A DNA stretch of 64,000 nt from Telluria beijingensis (lineage in GTDB: Bacteria > Pseudomonadota > Gammaproteobacteria > Burkholderiales > Burkholderiaceae_D): contig NZ_CP132480.1 in assembly GCF_030770395.1 (NCBI RefSeq), positions 4,248,038-4,312,037 on the forward strand, read 5' to 3'. The first letter of the stretch is position 1. Every line of letters starts with the position of its first letter. Below are positions 50,170 through 59,189 of this stretch, piece after piece. The notes under the pieces were generated by a model. That model worked only from the letters and a program-made list of their open reading frames with translations, was not told where the DNA came from and did not search any database. The position numbers were made by a program, and so were the translations under genes.

Positions 50170-51498
50170 TCAGGCCTCCGGCGCCCTGGCGCGGCCGTCG
50201 CCACAGTCGATGCCTTGCCTGATCTGCAGTGCGAGGCGCTCGCACTGGCCCGCTTCGATGGTGGAAATGGTGATGCGCAAGCCCTTGACCTCGGCCCCGG
50301 CCGCGAAGCCTTCGCCATGGCGCACCAGCCAACCCTGGCGCGCCAGCGACAGCGCGATGGCGCGGTCGTCGCCATCCACGGGAATCCACAGGTTGAGCCC
50401 ATCGCCGCCGGCCACATGGTCGATGCCCCGGGCCCGCAGCGCCGCTTCGAGCTGGCGCCGGCGCGCGAGGTAGTCGTCGCGCGCCCTGGCGAACAGCGCG
50501 ACATTGGCGGGACTGGTCAGGGCGGCTTCGGCGATGTCCTGCAGCAGATGGCTGACCCAGCCCGTGCCGGGCGCCAGCTGGCGGCGCAGCTGGCGCGAGG
50601 TCGCCGGGTCGCTGGCGACGGCGGCCAGCCGGATGTCGGGGCCGAGCGTCTTGGACAGCGAGCGCACCAGCGCCCAGCGCCGGGCCCCGCGCGGGATCGG
50701 CGAATGGTAGGCGACGCCGGACAGCAGCGAGAAATGGTCGTCGACGATCACCAGCACGTTCGGGTACTTCGCCAGCACCCGCGCCAGCGCGCGCGCGCGC
50801 CGGTCGCTCAGGCTGCAGCCGGTCGGATTGTGGGCGCGCGGGGTGACGATCACCGCCTGCGCGCCGCGCGCCAGCGCGTGCTCCAGTCCGTCGGCCAGCA
50901 TGCCCTCGGCATCGACGCCGACGCCGATCGCCTGCAAGCCAGCGTTGCGCAGCATATTGATGCTGCTCAGGAAGCAGGGGTTCTCGACCGCCACCTTGTC
51001 GCCGGCCAGCAGGTCCAGCCCCAGCAGCCGCTCCAGCGCGTCGACCGCGCCATGGGTCAGGTCGACCTCGAAGCCGGTTGGGCAATCGGGCGCCAGCCAG
51101 CCGCGGACATGGCTTTCCAGCGCCGCACCGACGGTCGGCTCGCCGTACAGGCGCGCCCGATACGGCCTGGCCGCCAGGGCAGCGGCCAGGTCGGGCAGCC
51201 AGCATGGGTTCGGATTGCCGCTCGCCAGGTCCAGCAGCGGGCTGCCGGCCAGCGCGCCTTCCTGCTCGCCCGGCGCGTACTGGTTGCGGATCACCGTGCC
51301 CAGGCGGCCCTGGGTGACCGCGATCCCGGCCGTCACCAGGCGCCGGTAGGCCGCGGCGACGGTATTGCGGTTGACGCCCAGCGCGAGCGCCAGCTCGCGC
51401 ACCGGCGGGAGGGAATCGCCGGCCACGGCCTGGCCGCCCTGGGTCAGGGCGCGTACGCAGTCGAAGATCTCGGCTGCGCTCTTTCCCTGTATGTTCAT
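50170..51498 (-). CDS. MocR-type GntR/aminotransferase regulator
   Basis: Transcription factor (442 residues) with an N-terminal GntR winged helix (about 5-72; LPPVRELALALGVNRNTVAAAYRRL) fused to a fold-type I aminotransferase-like domain (about 95-435). The PLP Lys lies in LVRSLSKTLGPDIRLAAV, with a DDHFSLLSG segment before it and the YAARP-like substrate region near VTPRAHNPTG. MocR proteins sense vitamin B6 or amino compounds. It overlaps the 79-residue gene by four bases and ends the operon, so its own promoter may lie upstream of the amidotransferase gene. Confidence 0.9.
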   Translation of the reverse strand: MNIQGKSAAEIFDCVRALTQGGQAVAGDSLPPVRELALALGVNRNTVAAAYRRLVTAGIAVTQGRLGTVIRNQYAPGEQEGALAGSPLLDLASGNPNPCWLPDLAAALAARPYRARLYGEPTVGAALESHVRGWLAPDCPTGFEVDLTHGAVDALERLLGLDLLAGDKVAVENPCFLSSINMLRNAGLQAIGVGVDAEGMLADGLEHALARGAQAVIVTPRAHNPTGCSLSDRRARALARVLAKYPNVLVIVDDHFSLLSGVAYHSPIPRGARRWALVRSLSKTLGPDIRLAAVASDPATSRQLRRQLAPGTGWVSHLLQDIAEAALTSPANVALFARARDDYLARRRQLEAALRARGIDHVAGGDGLNLWIPVDGDDRAIALSLARQGWLVRHGEGFAAGAEVKGLRITISTIEAGQCERLALQIRQGIDCGDGRARAPEA

Positions 51499-51734
51499 GC
51501 GTCGAGCGTGGCGGCCACGAATAGCGGTTCGCTGCTGACCAGGCGCATGCCGGCCGGCCCGCTCTCGATCAGGCGCCGCTCCTCGCGCGCCACCTGGACA
51601 TCGAGCTGGTAGCCGCCGGCGGCGTCCAGGGTGGCGGCGACCTGGCGCGCTGCCTGCAGCGACCAGGGCGTGGCGGATTCGAAGTGGCCGAGCAGCTTGC
51701 CCTGGTGGCGGATGTCGATGCGATAGATAGTCAT
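51495..51734 (-). CDS. Unrecognised 79-residue protein
   Basis: No family was recognised. It has no signal peptide or membrane helix. The sequence begins MTIYRIDIRHQGKLLGHFESATPW and ends with FVAATLDA; it looks like a small alpha/beta protein with alternating hydrophobic residues (YQLDVQVAREERRLIE). Its stop overlaps the MocR start by four bases and it lies 33 bases after the amidotransferase gene, so it is a real member of that operon. Codon use is like its neighbours. Confidence 0.75.
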   Translation of the reverse strand: MTIYRIDIRHQGKLLGHFESATPWSLQAARQVAATLDAAGGYQLDVQVAREERRLIESGPAGMRLVSSEPLFVAATLDA

Positions 51735-51767
51735 GGATGTGCTCCTGGTGCGAGATTGGGGAAGGTG

Positions 51768-52472
51768 TCAGTCGGCGGCCAGGCCGTCCAGCCAGGCGTG
51801 GAACACGGCGCCCGATGCCGCGGCCAGCGCTGCCTGGACCTGGCGCGCCTGGATGCGCAGGCCGCGTGGGTCGATGCCGGCCTGCGCAAGCTCGCTGGCG
51901 TGGCCCACCAGCCAGTGTTCGATCCGGCCGGTGTCGGCTTCCAGGTGGAATTGCAGGCCGAGCACCGTGGCGCCGAGCGCGAAGGCCTGGTCGGGGCAGG
52001 TCGGCGTGCCTGCCAGTCGCACCGCGCCGGCCGGGATCTCGAACCGGTCGCCATGCCAGTGCAGCACCGGCACGGCGGCCAGCCCGGCCAGCGCCGATGC
52101 CTCGCCCTCGGCGGTGAGGGTCAACGGGCCGAAGCCGATTTCCTTGACGCCCATCGGCGCCACGCCGCCGCCGAGCGCGCGCGCGATCAGCTGGGCGCCC
52201 AGGCAGATGCCCAGCAGCGGACGCGCCGTGTCCAGGCGCCGCCGCACCAGGTCGAGCTCGGCGGCCAGGAAGGGGTAGGCCGCCTCGTCGAAGGCGCCGA
52301 TCGGGCCGCCCAGCACGACCAGCAGGTCGGGCCCGGCGGCGTCGAGCGCGGCCAGGTCGTCCTGCATCGGATCGAGGTAGCGTACCTGGTAGCCGCGCGC
52401 CCGCAGTACGGGTTCGAGGGTGCCGAGGTCCTCGAAATGGACGTGGCGGAGGACGATGGCGGATTTGTTCAT
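51768..52472 (-). CDS. Class I glutamine amidotransferase (GMP-synthase-like)
   Basis: Single-domain glutaminase-type enzyme (234 residues). The nucleophile Cys90 lies in LLGICLGAQLIA, and the His/Glu pair in GLQFHLE near residue 184. The N-terminal VVLGGPIGAFDE motif fits stand-alone GMP-synthase-like amidotransferases, some of which act as gamma-glutamyl hydrolases on polyamine or drug conjugates. No synthetase partner gene lies nearby. First gene of the operon with the 79-residue gene and the MocR regulator. Confidence 0.88.
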   Translation of the reverse strand: MNKSAIVLRHVHFEDLGTLEPVLRARGYQVRYLDPMQDDLAALDAAGPDLLVVLGGPIGAFDEAAYPFLAAELDLVRRRLDTARPLLGICLGAQLIARALGGGVAPMGVKEIGFGPLTLTAEGEASALAGLAAVPVLHWHGDRFEIPAGAVRLAGTPTCPDQAFALGATVLGLQFHLEADTGRIEHWLVGHASELAQAGIDPRGLRIQARQVQAALAAASGAVFHAWLDGLAAD

Positions 52473-52714
52473 GGCGCGGACCTTTCGGGTGGTGGCGATT
52501 TATGTCATAGGACAAAGTCTAGCATGGCCTGGTTGTATCTGCCTGGCGACCGCCTGCACCAACAGCGCACACCGTGCACCATGAGTACTCTGAAACTGCA
52601 CGACGCTGGAACATCCAGCCCAGCATCAGCAGCGTGGATTTTCCGTATCAGTCGAATGAATAGCTTTTCAAATCATGGTGTTAGAGAATATCTCATATTA
52701 AAAATCGATATGGT

Positions 52715-52743
52715 TTGACTTGCCAAAAATCCTGTCATAAATT
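52715..52743 (+). promoter_or_regulatory. Putative sigma70 promoter of the catabolic cluster
   Basis: TTGACT (52715-52720) and TAAATT (52738-52743) are spaced by 17 bases and point toward the hydantoinase genes. The transcript would start near 52750, at the inverted repeat. Confidence 0.5.
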
Positions 52744-52750
52744 GTCTCTC

Positions 52751-52767
52751 GTGCAGTAAGGCTGCAC
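52751..52767. promoter_or_regulatory. Inverted repeat near predicted transcription start
   Basis: GTGCAG (52751-52756) and CTGCAC (52762-52767) form a perfect 6-base inverted repeat with a 5-base spacer, between the -10 box and the ribosome site of the hydantoinase A gene. It is a possible operator for a GntR- or LysR-type regulator. Confidence 0.35.
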
Positions 52768-52787
52768 ACCACGACAAGGAGGCAGTC

Positions 52788-54869
52788 TTGACCAAGAGGA
52801 TAGGCATCGACGTCGGTGGCACGTTCACCGATTTTGTCCTGCTGGACCGCGCGTCCGGCAAGGTAGTGCATCACAAGGAACCCAGCACCCCCGCCGACCC
52901 GGCCCAGGCCGTGCAGACCGGCCTGGGCGCATTGATGAAGGCGGCCGGCATCGCGCCGCGCGACGTCGAACTGATCGTCCACGGCACCACGATTTCCCTC
53001 AACACCCTGCTGCAGCGGCGCGGCGTCCGGGTCGGCCTGGTCACGACCAGCGGCCTGAAGGACGTGCTGGAACTGGCGCGCATCCGCATGTCGCACTCGT
53101 ACGATTTCTTCGCCACGCCGGACGAACCCTTCGTCCCGCGCGACAAGGTGATCGAGATCGGCGCCCGGGTAGCGACCGACGGCGGCGTGGTCCATGAACC
53201 GGATGCGCGCGCCTGCGCCGACGTGGCGGCGGCGGTGGCCGCGAGCGAGGTCGACGTGCTGGTGGTGTCGATCCTCAACGGCCACATGAATCCGGCCTTC
53301 GAGGCGCGGGTGGCGCGGGCGCTGGCCGAGCGCCTGCCCGGCCTGCCTGTGGTGGCGGCGACCATGATCTGGTCCGAGATGCGCGAATACGAGCGCACGA
53401 TGATCGCGGTGATGAACGCCTACGTGGAGCCGATCATGCGCGCCTACTACGGCAATATCGACCGCATCTTCCGCGAGTACGGCTTCGAGGCGCCGCTGTC
53501 GATCACATCCAGCAATGGCGGAACGATCGACCTCGACACCGCCCGCGCGCGGCCGATCGACACCATCCTGTCCGGCCCCGCCGCCGGGGTGGTGGCGGCG
53601 GCCAGCACCTCGGTGCGCGCCGGCATCGACCGCATCGTCACCTTCGACATGGGCGGCACCTCGGCCGACATCGCCATCATCGAGAACGGCGCGCCCGACA
53701 TCACCACCGAGAGCAGCATCGGCGAAGTGCCGCTGATCCTGCCGGTGGTGAACGTGTCGGCCATCGGCGCCGGCGGCGGCTCCATCATCCGCGCCATCGA
53801 CGGGGGCGTGCTCAAGGTGGGGCCGGGCAGCGCCGGCGCCGATCCGGGCCCGGCCTGCTACGGCCGCGGCGGCACGGCGCCGACCATCACCGACTGCTAC
53901 CTGGCCTGCGGCTTCCTCGACCCCGAGAGTTTCCTGGGTGGCCGGCTGGCGCTGTCGCGCGACGCCGCCCATCGGGCGTTGGACGGCATCGCCAAGGGCC
54001 TGGGTTACGGCGAAGATGCCAACGCCGTGCCGCGCGCGGCCGAGGCCGCGCTCAAGGTGGCCAGCTCGATGATGGCGACCGAGGTGCGCAAGCTGCTGGC
54101 GCGGCGCGGCAGCGACGCCGACAGGTTCACGCTGGTGCCGTATGGCGGCGCCGGCTCGACCCATGTCGCCTTTTTGGCGCAGGAAGCCGGCATCGACCGC
54201 ATCCTGGTGCCCGAAACCCCGGCCACCTTCTGCGCGCTGGGCGCGGTGGTGGCCAATCTGCGGCGCGACTTCGTGCGGTCGTGCGCGGTGACGGTGGGCG
54301 CCGGCGGCGTCCTGGACGAGCGGCTGGCGCGCGACGTCGCCGAGCTGCGCGACGAAGCGCTGGCCTGGGCCGAGGCCATGGGCAGCCGCGCCCAGGACTG
54401 GGAACTGCTGCTGGCGGCCGATATGCGCTATCCCGGCCAGGCCTTCGACCTGACCGTCGAGCAGCAGTTGCAGGACGATCACGCCGACCTGGGCGCCGGG
54501 CTGCATCGTCTGTTCGAGGACAAGCACCAGCGCCTGTACGGCTTCACCGAGGCGGGCCGCCAGGTCGAGCTGGTGCGGCTGGTGGTGAGCGCGGTCGGCA
54601 AGCTGTCGAGTATCGCCAGCGCCAGCCCGCGCGCGCAGGAAGAAAGCGGCGAGCGCCGGCGCCGGGTGTTCCTGGACGGGCAGTGGAACGAGGTGCGCCG
54701 CGTCCACCGCAATGCGATCGTCCCCGGCGCGCCGCTGGCGGGGCCGTGCATCGTCGAGCAGGCCGATACCACGGTCGTCGTGCCGGGCCAATGGCAGGCC
54801 GTCCGTCTCGAGACGGGCGACCTGCTGCTTACCAGAGTTTCCACTGTCCGTGCGGGAGAGCAGCAATGA
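52788..54869 (+). CDS. hyuA: Hydantoinase/oxoprolinase subunit A (HyuA family)
   Basis: ATP-dependent cyclic-amide hydrolase subunit (693 residues) of the HyuA/oxoprolinase family, which opens lactam or hydantoin-type rings with the B subunit. The ASKHA-type phosphate loop GIDVGGTFTDFVLLD lies at the N-terminus. A second nucleotide motif, FDMGGTSADIAI, is near residue 285, with the GPAAGVV and PGPACYGRGG segments nearby. A TTG start follows AAGGAGG at proper distance, and the alignment to family N-termini supports it. The gene is four bases into hyuB. The substrate may be an oxindole, hydantoin or oxoproline-like compound; see findings. Confidence 0.9.
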   Translation: MTKRIGIDVGGTFTDFVLLDRASGKVVHHKEPSTPADPAQAVQTGLGALMKAAGIAPRDVELIVHGTTISLNTLLQRRGVRVGLVTTSGLKDVLELARIRMSHSYDFFATPDEPFVPRDKVIEIGARVATDGGVVHEPDARACADVAAAVAASEVDVLVVSILNGHMNPAFEARVARALAERLPGLPVVAATMIWSEMREYERTMIAVMNAYVEPIMRAYYGNIDRIFREYGFEAPLSITSSNGGTIDLDTARARPIDTILSGPAAGVVAAASTSVRAGIDRIVTFDMGGTSADIAIIENGAPDITTESSIGEVPLILPVVNVSAIGAGGGSIIRAIDGGVLKVGPGSAGADPGPACYGRGGTAPTITDCYLACGFLDPESFLGGRLALSRDAAHRALDGIAKGLGYGEDANAVPRAAEAALKVASSMMATEVRKLLARRGSDADRFTLVPYGGAGSTHVAFLAQEAGIDRILVPETPATFCALGAVVANLRRDFVRSCAVTVGAGGVLDERLARDVAELRDEALAWAEAMGSRAQDWELLLAADMRYPGQAFDLTVEQQLQDDHADLGAGLHRLFEDKHQRLYGFTEAGRQVELVRLVVSAVGKLSSIASASPRAQEESGERRRRVFLDGQWNEVRRVHRNAIVPGAPLAGPCIVEQADTTVVVPGQWQAVRLETGDLLLTRVSTVRAGEQQ

Positions 54870-56848
54870 GCATGAATCCTATCCTCCTCGAACTCATGTA
54901 CCACAAGTTCAAGGCCACCACCGAAGAGATGGGCATCGCCCTTGGCCGCACCGCGCTCAGTTCTTACGTCAAGGAGACCCAGGACTTCGGCACCGCGCTG
55001 TGCAACCTGGACGGCAAATTCTTTGCCTGCCCGTTCGATACCGGCATCGCGATCTCGGCCGACCTCGATTGCAAGGCGACCCTGGCCGCCATCGACCGCT
55101 TCGAGCCGGGCGACGTGATCATCACCAACCACCCCTACCTGGCCGGAGGACTGGGCAGCCACCTGCCCGACATCAACCTCCTGATGCCGTATTTCCACGA
55201 GGGTGAGCTGATCTGCTTCGGCTGGACCTTCGCCCACTGCGCCGACATCGGCGGCGGCGTCCCGAGTTCGATCAGCCCGTCGTTCAACAACCTGTTCCAG
55301 GAGGGCCTGCAGATCCCGCCGCTCAAGCTGGTCGAGAGCGGGAAGATGAACGAGGCCTTCGTCGCGATCTTCCGCGCCAACAGCCGCATGCCCGACGTCG
55401 TCATGGGCGACCTCAAGGCGCAGCTGGCGGCGCTGTCGGTCGGCGAGCGCCGGCTGCGGGAACTGATCGCGCAGCACGGCGTCGACACCGTCAAGGCCGC
55501 GCAGTCCGAACTGATCGCCTACGCCAGGCGGCGCGCGCTGACGGTGCAGGCGCGCATCCCGGATGGCGTCTACACCTTCTGCGACTACCTCGACGACGAT
55601 TTCCTGAGCAGGATCCCGGTACGCCTGCGCTGCACCATGACCGTCAAGGACGGCCATATCCACCTCGACCTGGAGGGCACCGATCCGCAACTGGCCTCGC
55701 CCTACAACGTGCCGACCGGCGGCGTGCGCCATCCGTACTTCACGGCCAAGATCATGCACCTGCTGTTCACCTATGACCGCGACCTGCCGCTCAATGCCGG
55801 CCTGTTCGAGAACATCACGGTGGCGGTGCCGGCGGGGACGGTGATGAATCCCGAGATGCCGGCGGCGGTCGGCATCCGCCATGCGGCGGCGATTCGCTTC
55901 GCCGACGTGCTGCTGGGCTGCCTGGCCCAGGCCAGTCCGGCGATCGCGCCGGCCGCCAGCGGCGGCACCGTGATCCCGGTGGTGGTGTCGCAGCCCGGCA
56001 GCGGCGGCCGGCGCACGGTGTCGGTGGTGCAGGCGCTGGCCGGCGGCGCCGGCGGCACCGCGCGCGCCGACGGCGCCGATGGGCGCGACCGCAGCCTGGC
56101 CAATGTGCGCAATACGCCGACCGAGCGCGGCGAGGCCGACGTCGGCGGCGTGCGCATCGAAGAGTATCTGATCCGTCCCGACAGCGGCGGCGCGGGGCGC
56201 TTCCGCGGCGGCGCCGGCATCGTGTACTCGCTGCGCGCGCTGCGCGACGACGTCCAGATCCTGGGCCGCGGCCTGGAGCGCTTCGTGTTCCGGCCCTGGG
56301 GCGGCAATGGCGGCTTCCCCGGCATGGCGGCGCGCGTGATCCTCAACCGCGGCAGCGCCGACGAGCGCGAATTGGGCAAGATCGACGTCATCCATGCGAA
56401 GGAGGGCGACCTGCTCACCATCATGACCCCGGGCGGCGGCGGCTGGGGCCACCCGTTCGAACGTCCGCTCGAGCGCGTGCTGCGCGACGTGCGCTGCGGC
56501 TTCGTGTCGGTCGAAGCGGCGCGCAGCCAGTACGGCGTGGTGCTCGATGCGCGCTCGCTGGCGGTCGACGAGGCCGCGACCCGCGCCGCCCGGCTGCAGG
56601 CGGTGCGCGGGATCGACCCGATGCGCGCGCGCTGGGAAGAAGTGTTCGACGACGAACTCATGACCGCCCTGGCCGGCGCCTTGCTGGCGGTGCCGGCGGC
56701 CTCGCGCAGCGCGGCGCGCCTCGAAGCCTTCGAGCGCGTGATGCCCGGCATCGGCCAGCACGGCGCGGTGCGCCTGATGGCGGCCGACGTCGATCCCGGC
56801 CAGGCGCGCGCCCGCTTGAAAGCCGTCATCGCCGACCTGCGGCGCTGA
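54866..56848 (+). CDS. hyuB: Hydantoinase/oxoprolinase subunit B (HyuB family)
   Basis: Partner subunit (660 residues) of the ATP-dependent ring-opening enzyme. The start at 54866 overlaps the subunit A stop with ATGA. Family features: MNPILLELMYHKFKATTEEMGIALGRTALS, the GDVIITNHPYLAGGLGSHLPD metal-site region, HCADIGGGVPSS, and a C-terminal GGGGWGHPFER loop. The two subunits alone resemble N-methylhydantoinase or IaaCE-type enzymes rather than acetophenone or acetone carboxylases, which need additional subunits not seen here. Confidence 0.9.
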   Translation: MSMNPILLELMYHKFKATTEEMGIALGRTALSSYVKETQDFGTALCNLDGKFFACPFDTGIAISADLDCKATLAAIDRFEPGDVIITNHPYLAGGLGSHLPDINLLMPYFHEGELICFGWTFAHCADIGGGVPSSISPSFNNLFQEGLQIPPLKLVESGKMNEAFVAIFRANSRMPDVVMGDLKAQLAALSVGERRLRELIAQHGVDTVKAAQSELIAYARRRALTVQARIPDGVYTFCDYLDDDFLSRIPVRLRCTMTVKDGHIHLDLEGTDPQLASPYNVPTGGVRHPYFTAKIMHLLFTYDRDLPLNAGLFENITVAVPAGTVMNPEMPAAVGIRHAAAIRFADVLLGCLAQASPAIAPAASGGTVIPVVVSQPGSGGRRTVSVVQALAGGAGGTARADGADGRDRSLANVRNTPTERGEADVGGVRIEEYLIRPDSGGAGRFRGGAGIVYSLRALRDDVQILGRGLERFVFRPWGGNGGFPGMAARVILNRGSADERELGKIDVIHAKEGDLLTIMTPGGGGWGHPFERPLERVLRDVRCGFVSVEAARSQYGVVLDARSLAVDEAATRAARLQAVRGIDPMRARWEEVFDDELMTALAGALLAVPAASRSAARLEAFERVMPGIGQHGAVRLMAADVDPGQARARLKAVIADLRR

Positions 56849-56907
56849 GGCCCGTGTTTTTCCGTTTCGCCTAGCAGTATCGCCCACATAACGATAAAGG
56901 TCTGACC

Positions 56908-58239
56908 ATGGCAATCGAAACACCTACCGCAAAACCCTCCGCGGCCTCCACCGCAACCAATGTGCCGAAGCAGCCGGTGGCCAAGTCGAAGGCGGTCGTC
57001 GCCGCCGTCAGCGCCAGCGCGCTGGAAGGCTACGACCTGACGATCTACGGCCTGTTCGCCGTGACCATCTCGCAGGTCTTCTTCCCGGCCGAGAACCAGG
57101 CCGCGGCGCTGCTGCTCACTGTGGCCACGCTCGGCTTCGGCTACCTGGTGCGCCCGCTGGGCGGCATCGTGATGGGCGCCTATTCCGACAAGCACGGACG
57201 CAAGGCCGCGATCTTCCTCACCGTGACCCTGATGGCGGTCAGCACCGGCGTCATCGGCCTGGTGCCGAGCTATGCCCAGATCGGCATCTGGGCGCCGATC
57301 CTCGTGATGGCGGCGCGCCTGGTGCAGGGCTTCGCCGCCGGCGGCGCGGCCGGCAGCAGCATCGCGTACCTGGCCGAGTCGGCGCCGCCCGGCAAGCGCG
57401 GCTTCTACGCCAGCTGGCAGCAGGCCAGCCAGATCGGCGCCTTCCTGTTCTCGTCGGCGGTGGCGGCCCTGATCACCAACTCGCTGTCGCAGGCCGACGT
57501 CGAGAGCTGGGGCTGGCGCATTCCCTTCCTGCTGGCGATCGCCTTCGGCCCGCTGTCGCTGCTGATCCGGCGCTACCTGCCGGAACCCGAGATCTTCGAG
57601 AAGCAGAAGGCGCCGGCCGGCCAGAAGCCCAGGCTGGCCCAGGCCGTGGCCGGCCATACCCGCGAGATCGGGGTCGGCTTCGGCGTGACCTGCCTGTGGA
57701 GCGTCACCTTCTTCCTGCTGCTGATCTTCATGCCGACCTATGCCAACAAGACCTTCGGCATCCCCCTGTCGGGCACCTTCCTGGCCGCCACCATCGGCAG
57801 CGCGATCGTGTTCGTCCTGTGTCCGCTGATGGGCAGCCTGTCGGACCGGGTCGGCCGCAGCCGCACGATGCTGGTATCGGCGGCGCTGCTGCTGGCGCTG
57901 ATCTATCCGCTCTTCCACTACGTGAGCGTGGAGCGCACGGTGATGTCGCTGATCGTCGTGCAGTCGGTGTTCGCGGTCTTCATCGCCGGCTATACCGGGC
58001 CGGTATGCGCCTTCATGGCCGAGCTGTTCCCGACCCGCATCCGCTCCACCGGCCTGTCGATCTCTTACAACATCGGCGTGCTGGTGGTGGGGGCGTTCGC
58101 GCCGCTGGTCACCACCTGGCTGATCGCGACCACCAACGATCCGCTGTCGCCGGCCTATTACGTGATGGGCGTGGCCGTGATCAGCATCGTGGCGCTCCTG
58201 ATGTCGAAGGACAGCACCGGCAAGGCGCTCGCTTCCTGA
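56908..58239 (+). CDS. MFS transporter, metabolite:H+ symporter type
   Basis: Inner-membrane importer (443 residues) with 12 predicted membrane helices. The region after helix 2 contains GYLVRPLGGIVMGAYSDKHGRKAA, the MFS A-motif of the MHS branch (typical carriers of organic acids and aromatic compounds). A second motif copy, PLMGSLSDRVGRSRTM, lies after helix 8. A cytoplasmic N-terminal tail of about 25 residues is Lys/Pro-rich. It lies between the hydantoinase genes and two hydrolase genes and very likely imports the pathway substrate. Confidence 0.9.
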   Translation: MAIETPTAKPSAASTATNVPKQPVAKSKAVVAAVSASALEGYDLTIYGLFAVTISQVFFPAENQAAALLLTVATLGFGYLVRPLGGIVMGAYSDKHGRKAAIFLTVTLMAVSTGVIGLVPSYAQIGIWAPILVMAARLVQGFAAGGAAGSSIAYLAESAPPGKRGFYASWQQASQIGAFLFSSAVAALITNSLSQADVESWGWRIPFLLAIAFGPLSLLIRRYLPEPEIFEKQKAPAGQKPRLAQAVAGHTREIGVGFGVTCLWSVTFFLLLIFMPTYANKTFGIPLSGTFLAATIGSAIVFVLCPLMGSLSDRVGRSRTMLVSAALLLALIYPLFHYVSVERTVMSLIVVQSVFAVFIAGYTGPVCAFMAELFPTRIRSTGLSISYNIGVLVVGAFAPLVTTWLIATTNDPLSPAYYVMGVAVISIVALLMSKDSTGKALAS

Positions 58240-58268
58240 AGCGCCATCTCCATAAAGGAAATCATGCA

Positions 58269-59153
58269 ATGAGTTTCAACGACCTGCCGCCGCAGCCGCC
58301 CCTGAATCCCCAGGCCGACCTGTATGGCGAACGATGCCTGGCGCTGTCGCGCGCGGCGCTGGCATCGACCCGTTCCGTCCTCGACGTGCCCTATGGTTCG
58401 GACTACTGGCAGAAAGTCGACATCCACCTGCCGCAGGATGCGTCGCTGAAGGACTTGCCGGTGCTGCTGTTCTTCCACGGCGGCGGCTGGACCCATGGCT
58501 ACAAGGAGTGGTGCGGCTTCATGGCGCCGGCGCTGGTGGACGCGCCGGCGATCGTGGTGTCGGCCTCCTACCGGCTGCTGCCGCAGGTCGACTTTCCGCT
58601 GCCGCTGGAAGACGGGCTGGCGGCCTTGAAATGGGTGTTCGACCATATCGGGGAGTACGGCGGCGCGCGCGACCGTATATACGTGGGCGGGCACTCGGCC
58701 GGCGGCCAGGTCGCGTCGCTGCTGGCGACCCACAAGGCCTGGCGCGCGGGGGCCGGCCTGCCTGGCGACTGTATCAAGGCGTGCTTCTGCATCAGCACCA
58801 CCTTCAACCGGCGCGTGGTCAATCCGGACATCGCGCCCGACCACGTGACCGGCGAAGACCCGGACGGCGTCTCGCCGGCCAGCTCGCTATACCACGCCTC
58901 GAGCGCCGACGTGCCGTTCTTCATTACCTGGGGCGGGCGTGAGCTGGAACGCTACGAGCGTTTCAGCCGCCTGATGGTCGACACCCTGCGCGCTGCCGGC
59001 TGCCCGGTCGTGTCGCACCGCTTCCCGGAGTGCGGCCACTTCGACATCCACCTCAATACCGCCAACCCCGACGACCTGTGGACGCGCACGGTGCGCGACT
59101 GGATGCGCGACGGGCGCTTTCCGGCGGAACTGGGCAACCGCGACGTGCCGTGA
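58269..59153 (+). CDS. Arylformamidase-like alpha/beta hydrolase (HGGG type)
   Basis: Serine hydrolase (294 residues) of the hormone-sensitive-lipase type. The oxyanion motif HGGGW starts near residue 70, Ser143 sits in GHSAGG, and the final His lies in ECGHFDIH. The N-terminal pattern ALASTRSVLDVPYG followed by KVDIHLP resembles animal and bacterial arylformamidases, which hydrolyse N-formylkynurenine. This is pattern recognition, not a search. The start at 58269 (MSFNDLPPQP) is preferred to the longer frame, which overlaps the transporter. It lies next to a cyclase-family gene, and both could act on formyl-anthranilate- or isatin-like compounds. Confidence 0.82.
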   Translation: MSFNDLPPQPPLNPQADLYGERCLALSRAALASTRSVLDVPYGSDYWQKVDIHLPQDASLKDLPVLLFFHGGGWTHGYKEWCGFMAPALVDAPAIVVSASYRLLPQVDFPLPLEDGLAALKWVFDHIGEYGGARDRIYVGGHSAGGQVASLLATHKAWRAGAGLPGDCIKACFCISTTFNRRVVNPDIAPDHVTGEDPDGVSPASSLYHASSADVPFFITWGGRELERYERFSRLMVDTLRAAGCPVVSHRFPECGHFDIHLNTANPDDLWTRTVRDWMRDGRFPAELGNRDVP

Positions 59154-59189
59154 GCACCGATCCAACCTGAACACGAACAAGGAGACACC

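Larger units (their letters stand above)
52473..52787. promoter_or_regulatory. Divergent control region between amidotransferase and hydantoinase genes
   Basis: The 315 bases hold promoters for both directions. The right half (about 52640-52740) is AT-rich and contains the best sigma70 match and an inverted repeat, listed separately. No open frame is credible. Confidence 0.5.

Noticed and set aside
52788..56848. HyuA/HyuB as acetone or acetophenone carboxylase
   Set aside because: Those enzymes need additional subunits that are not present next to these two genes.
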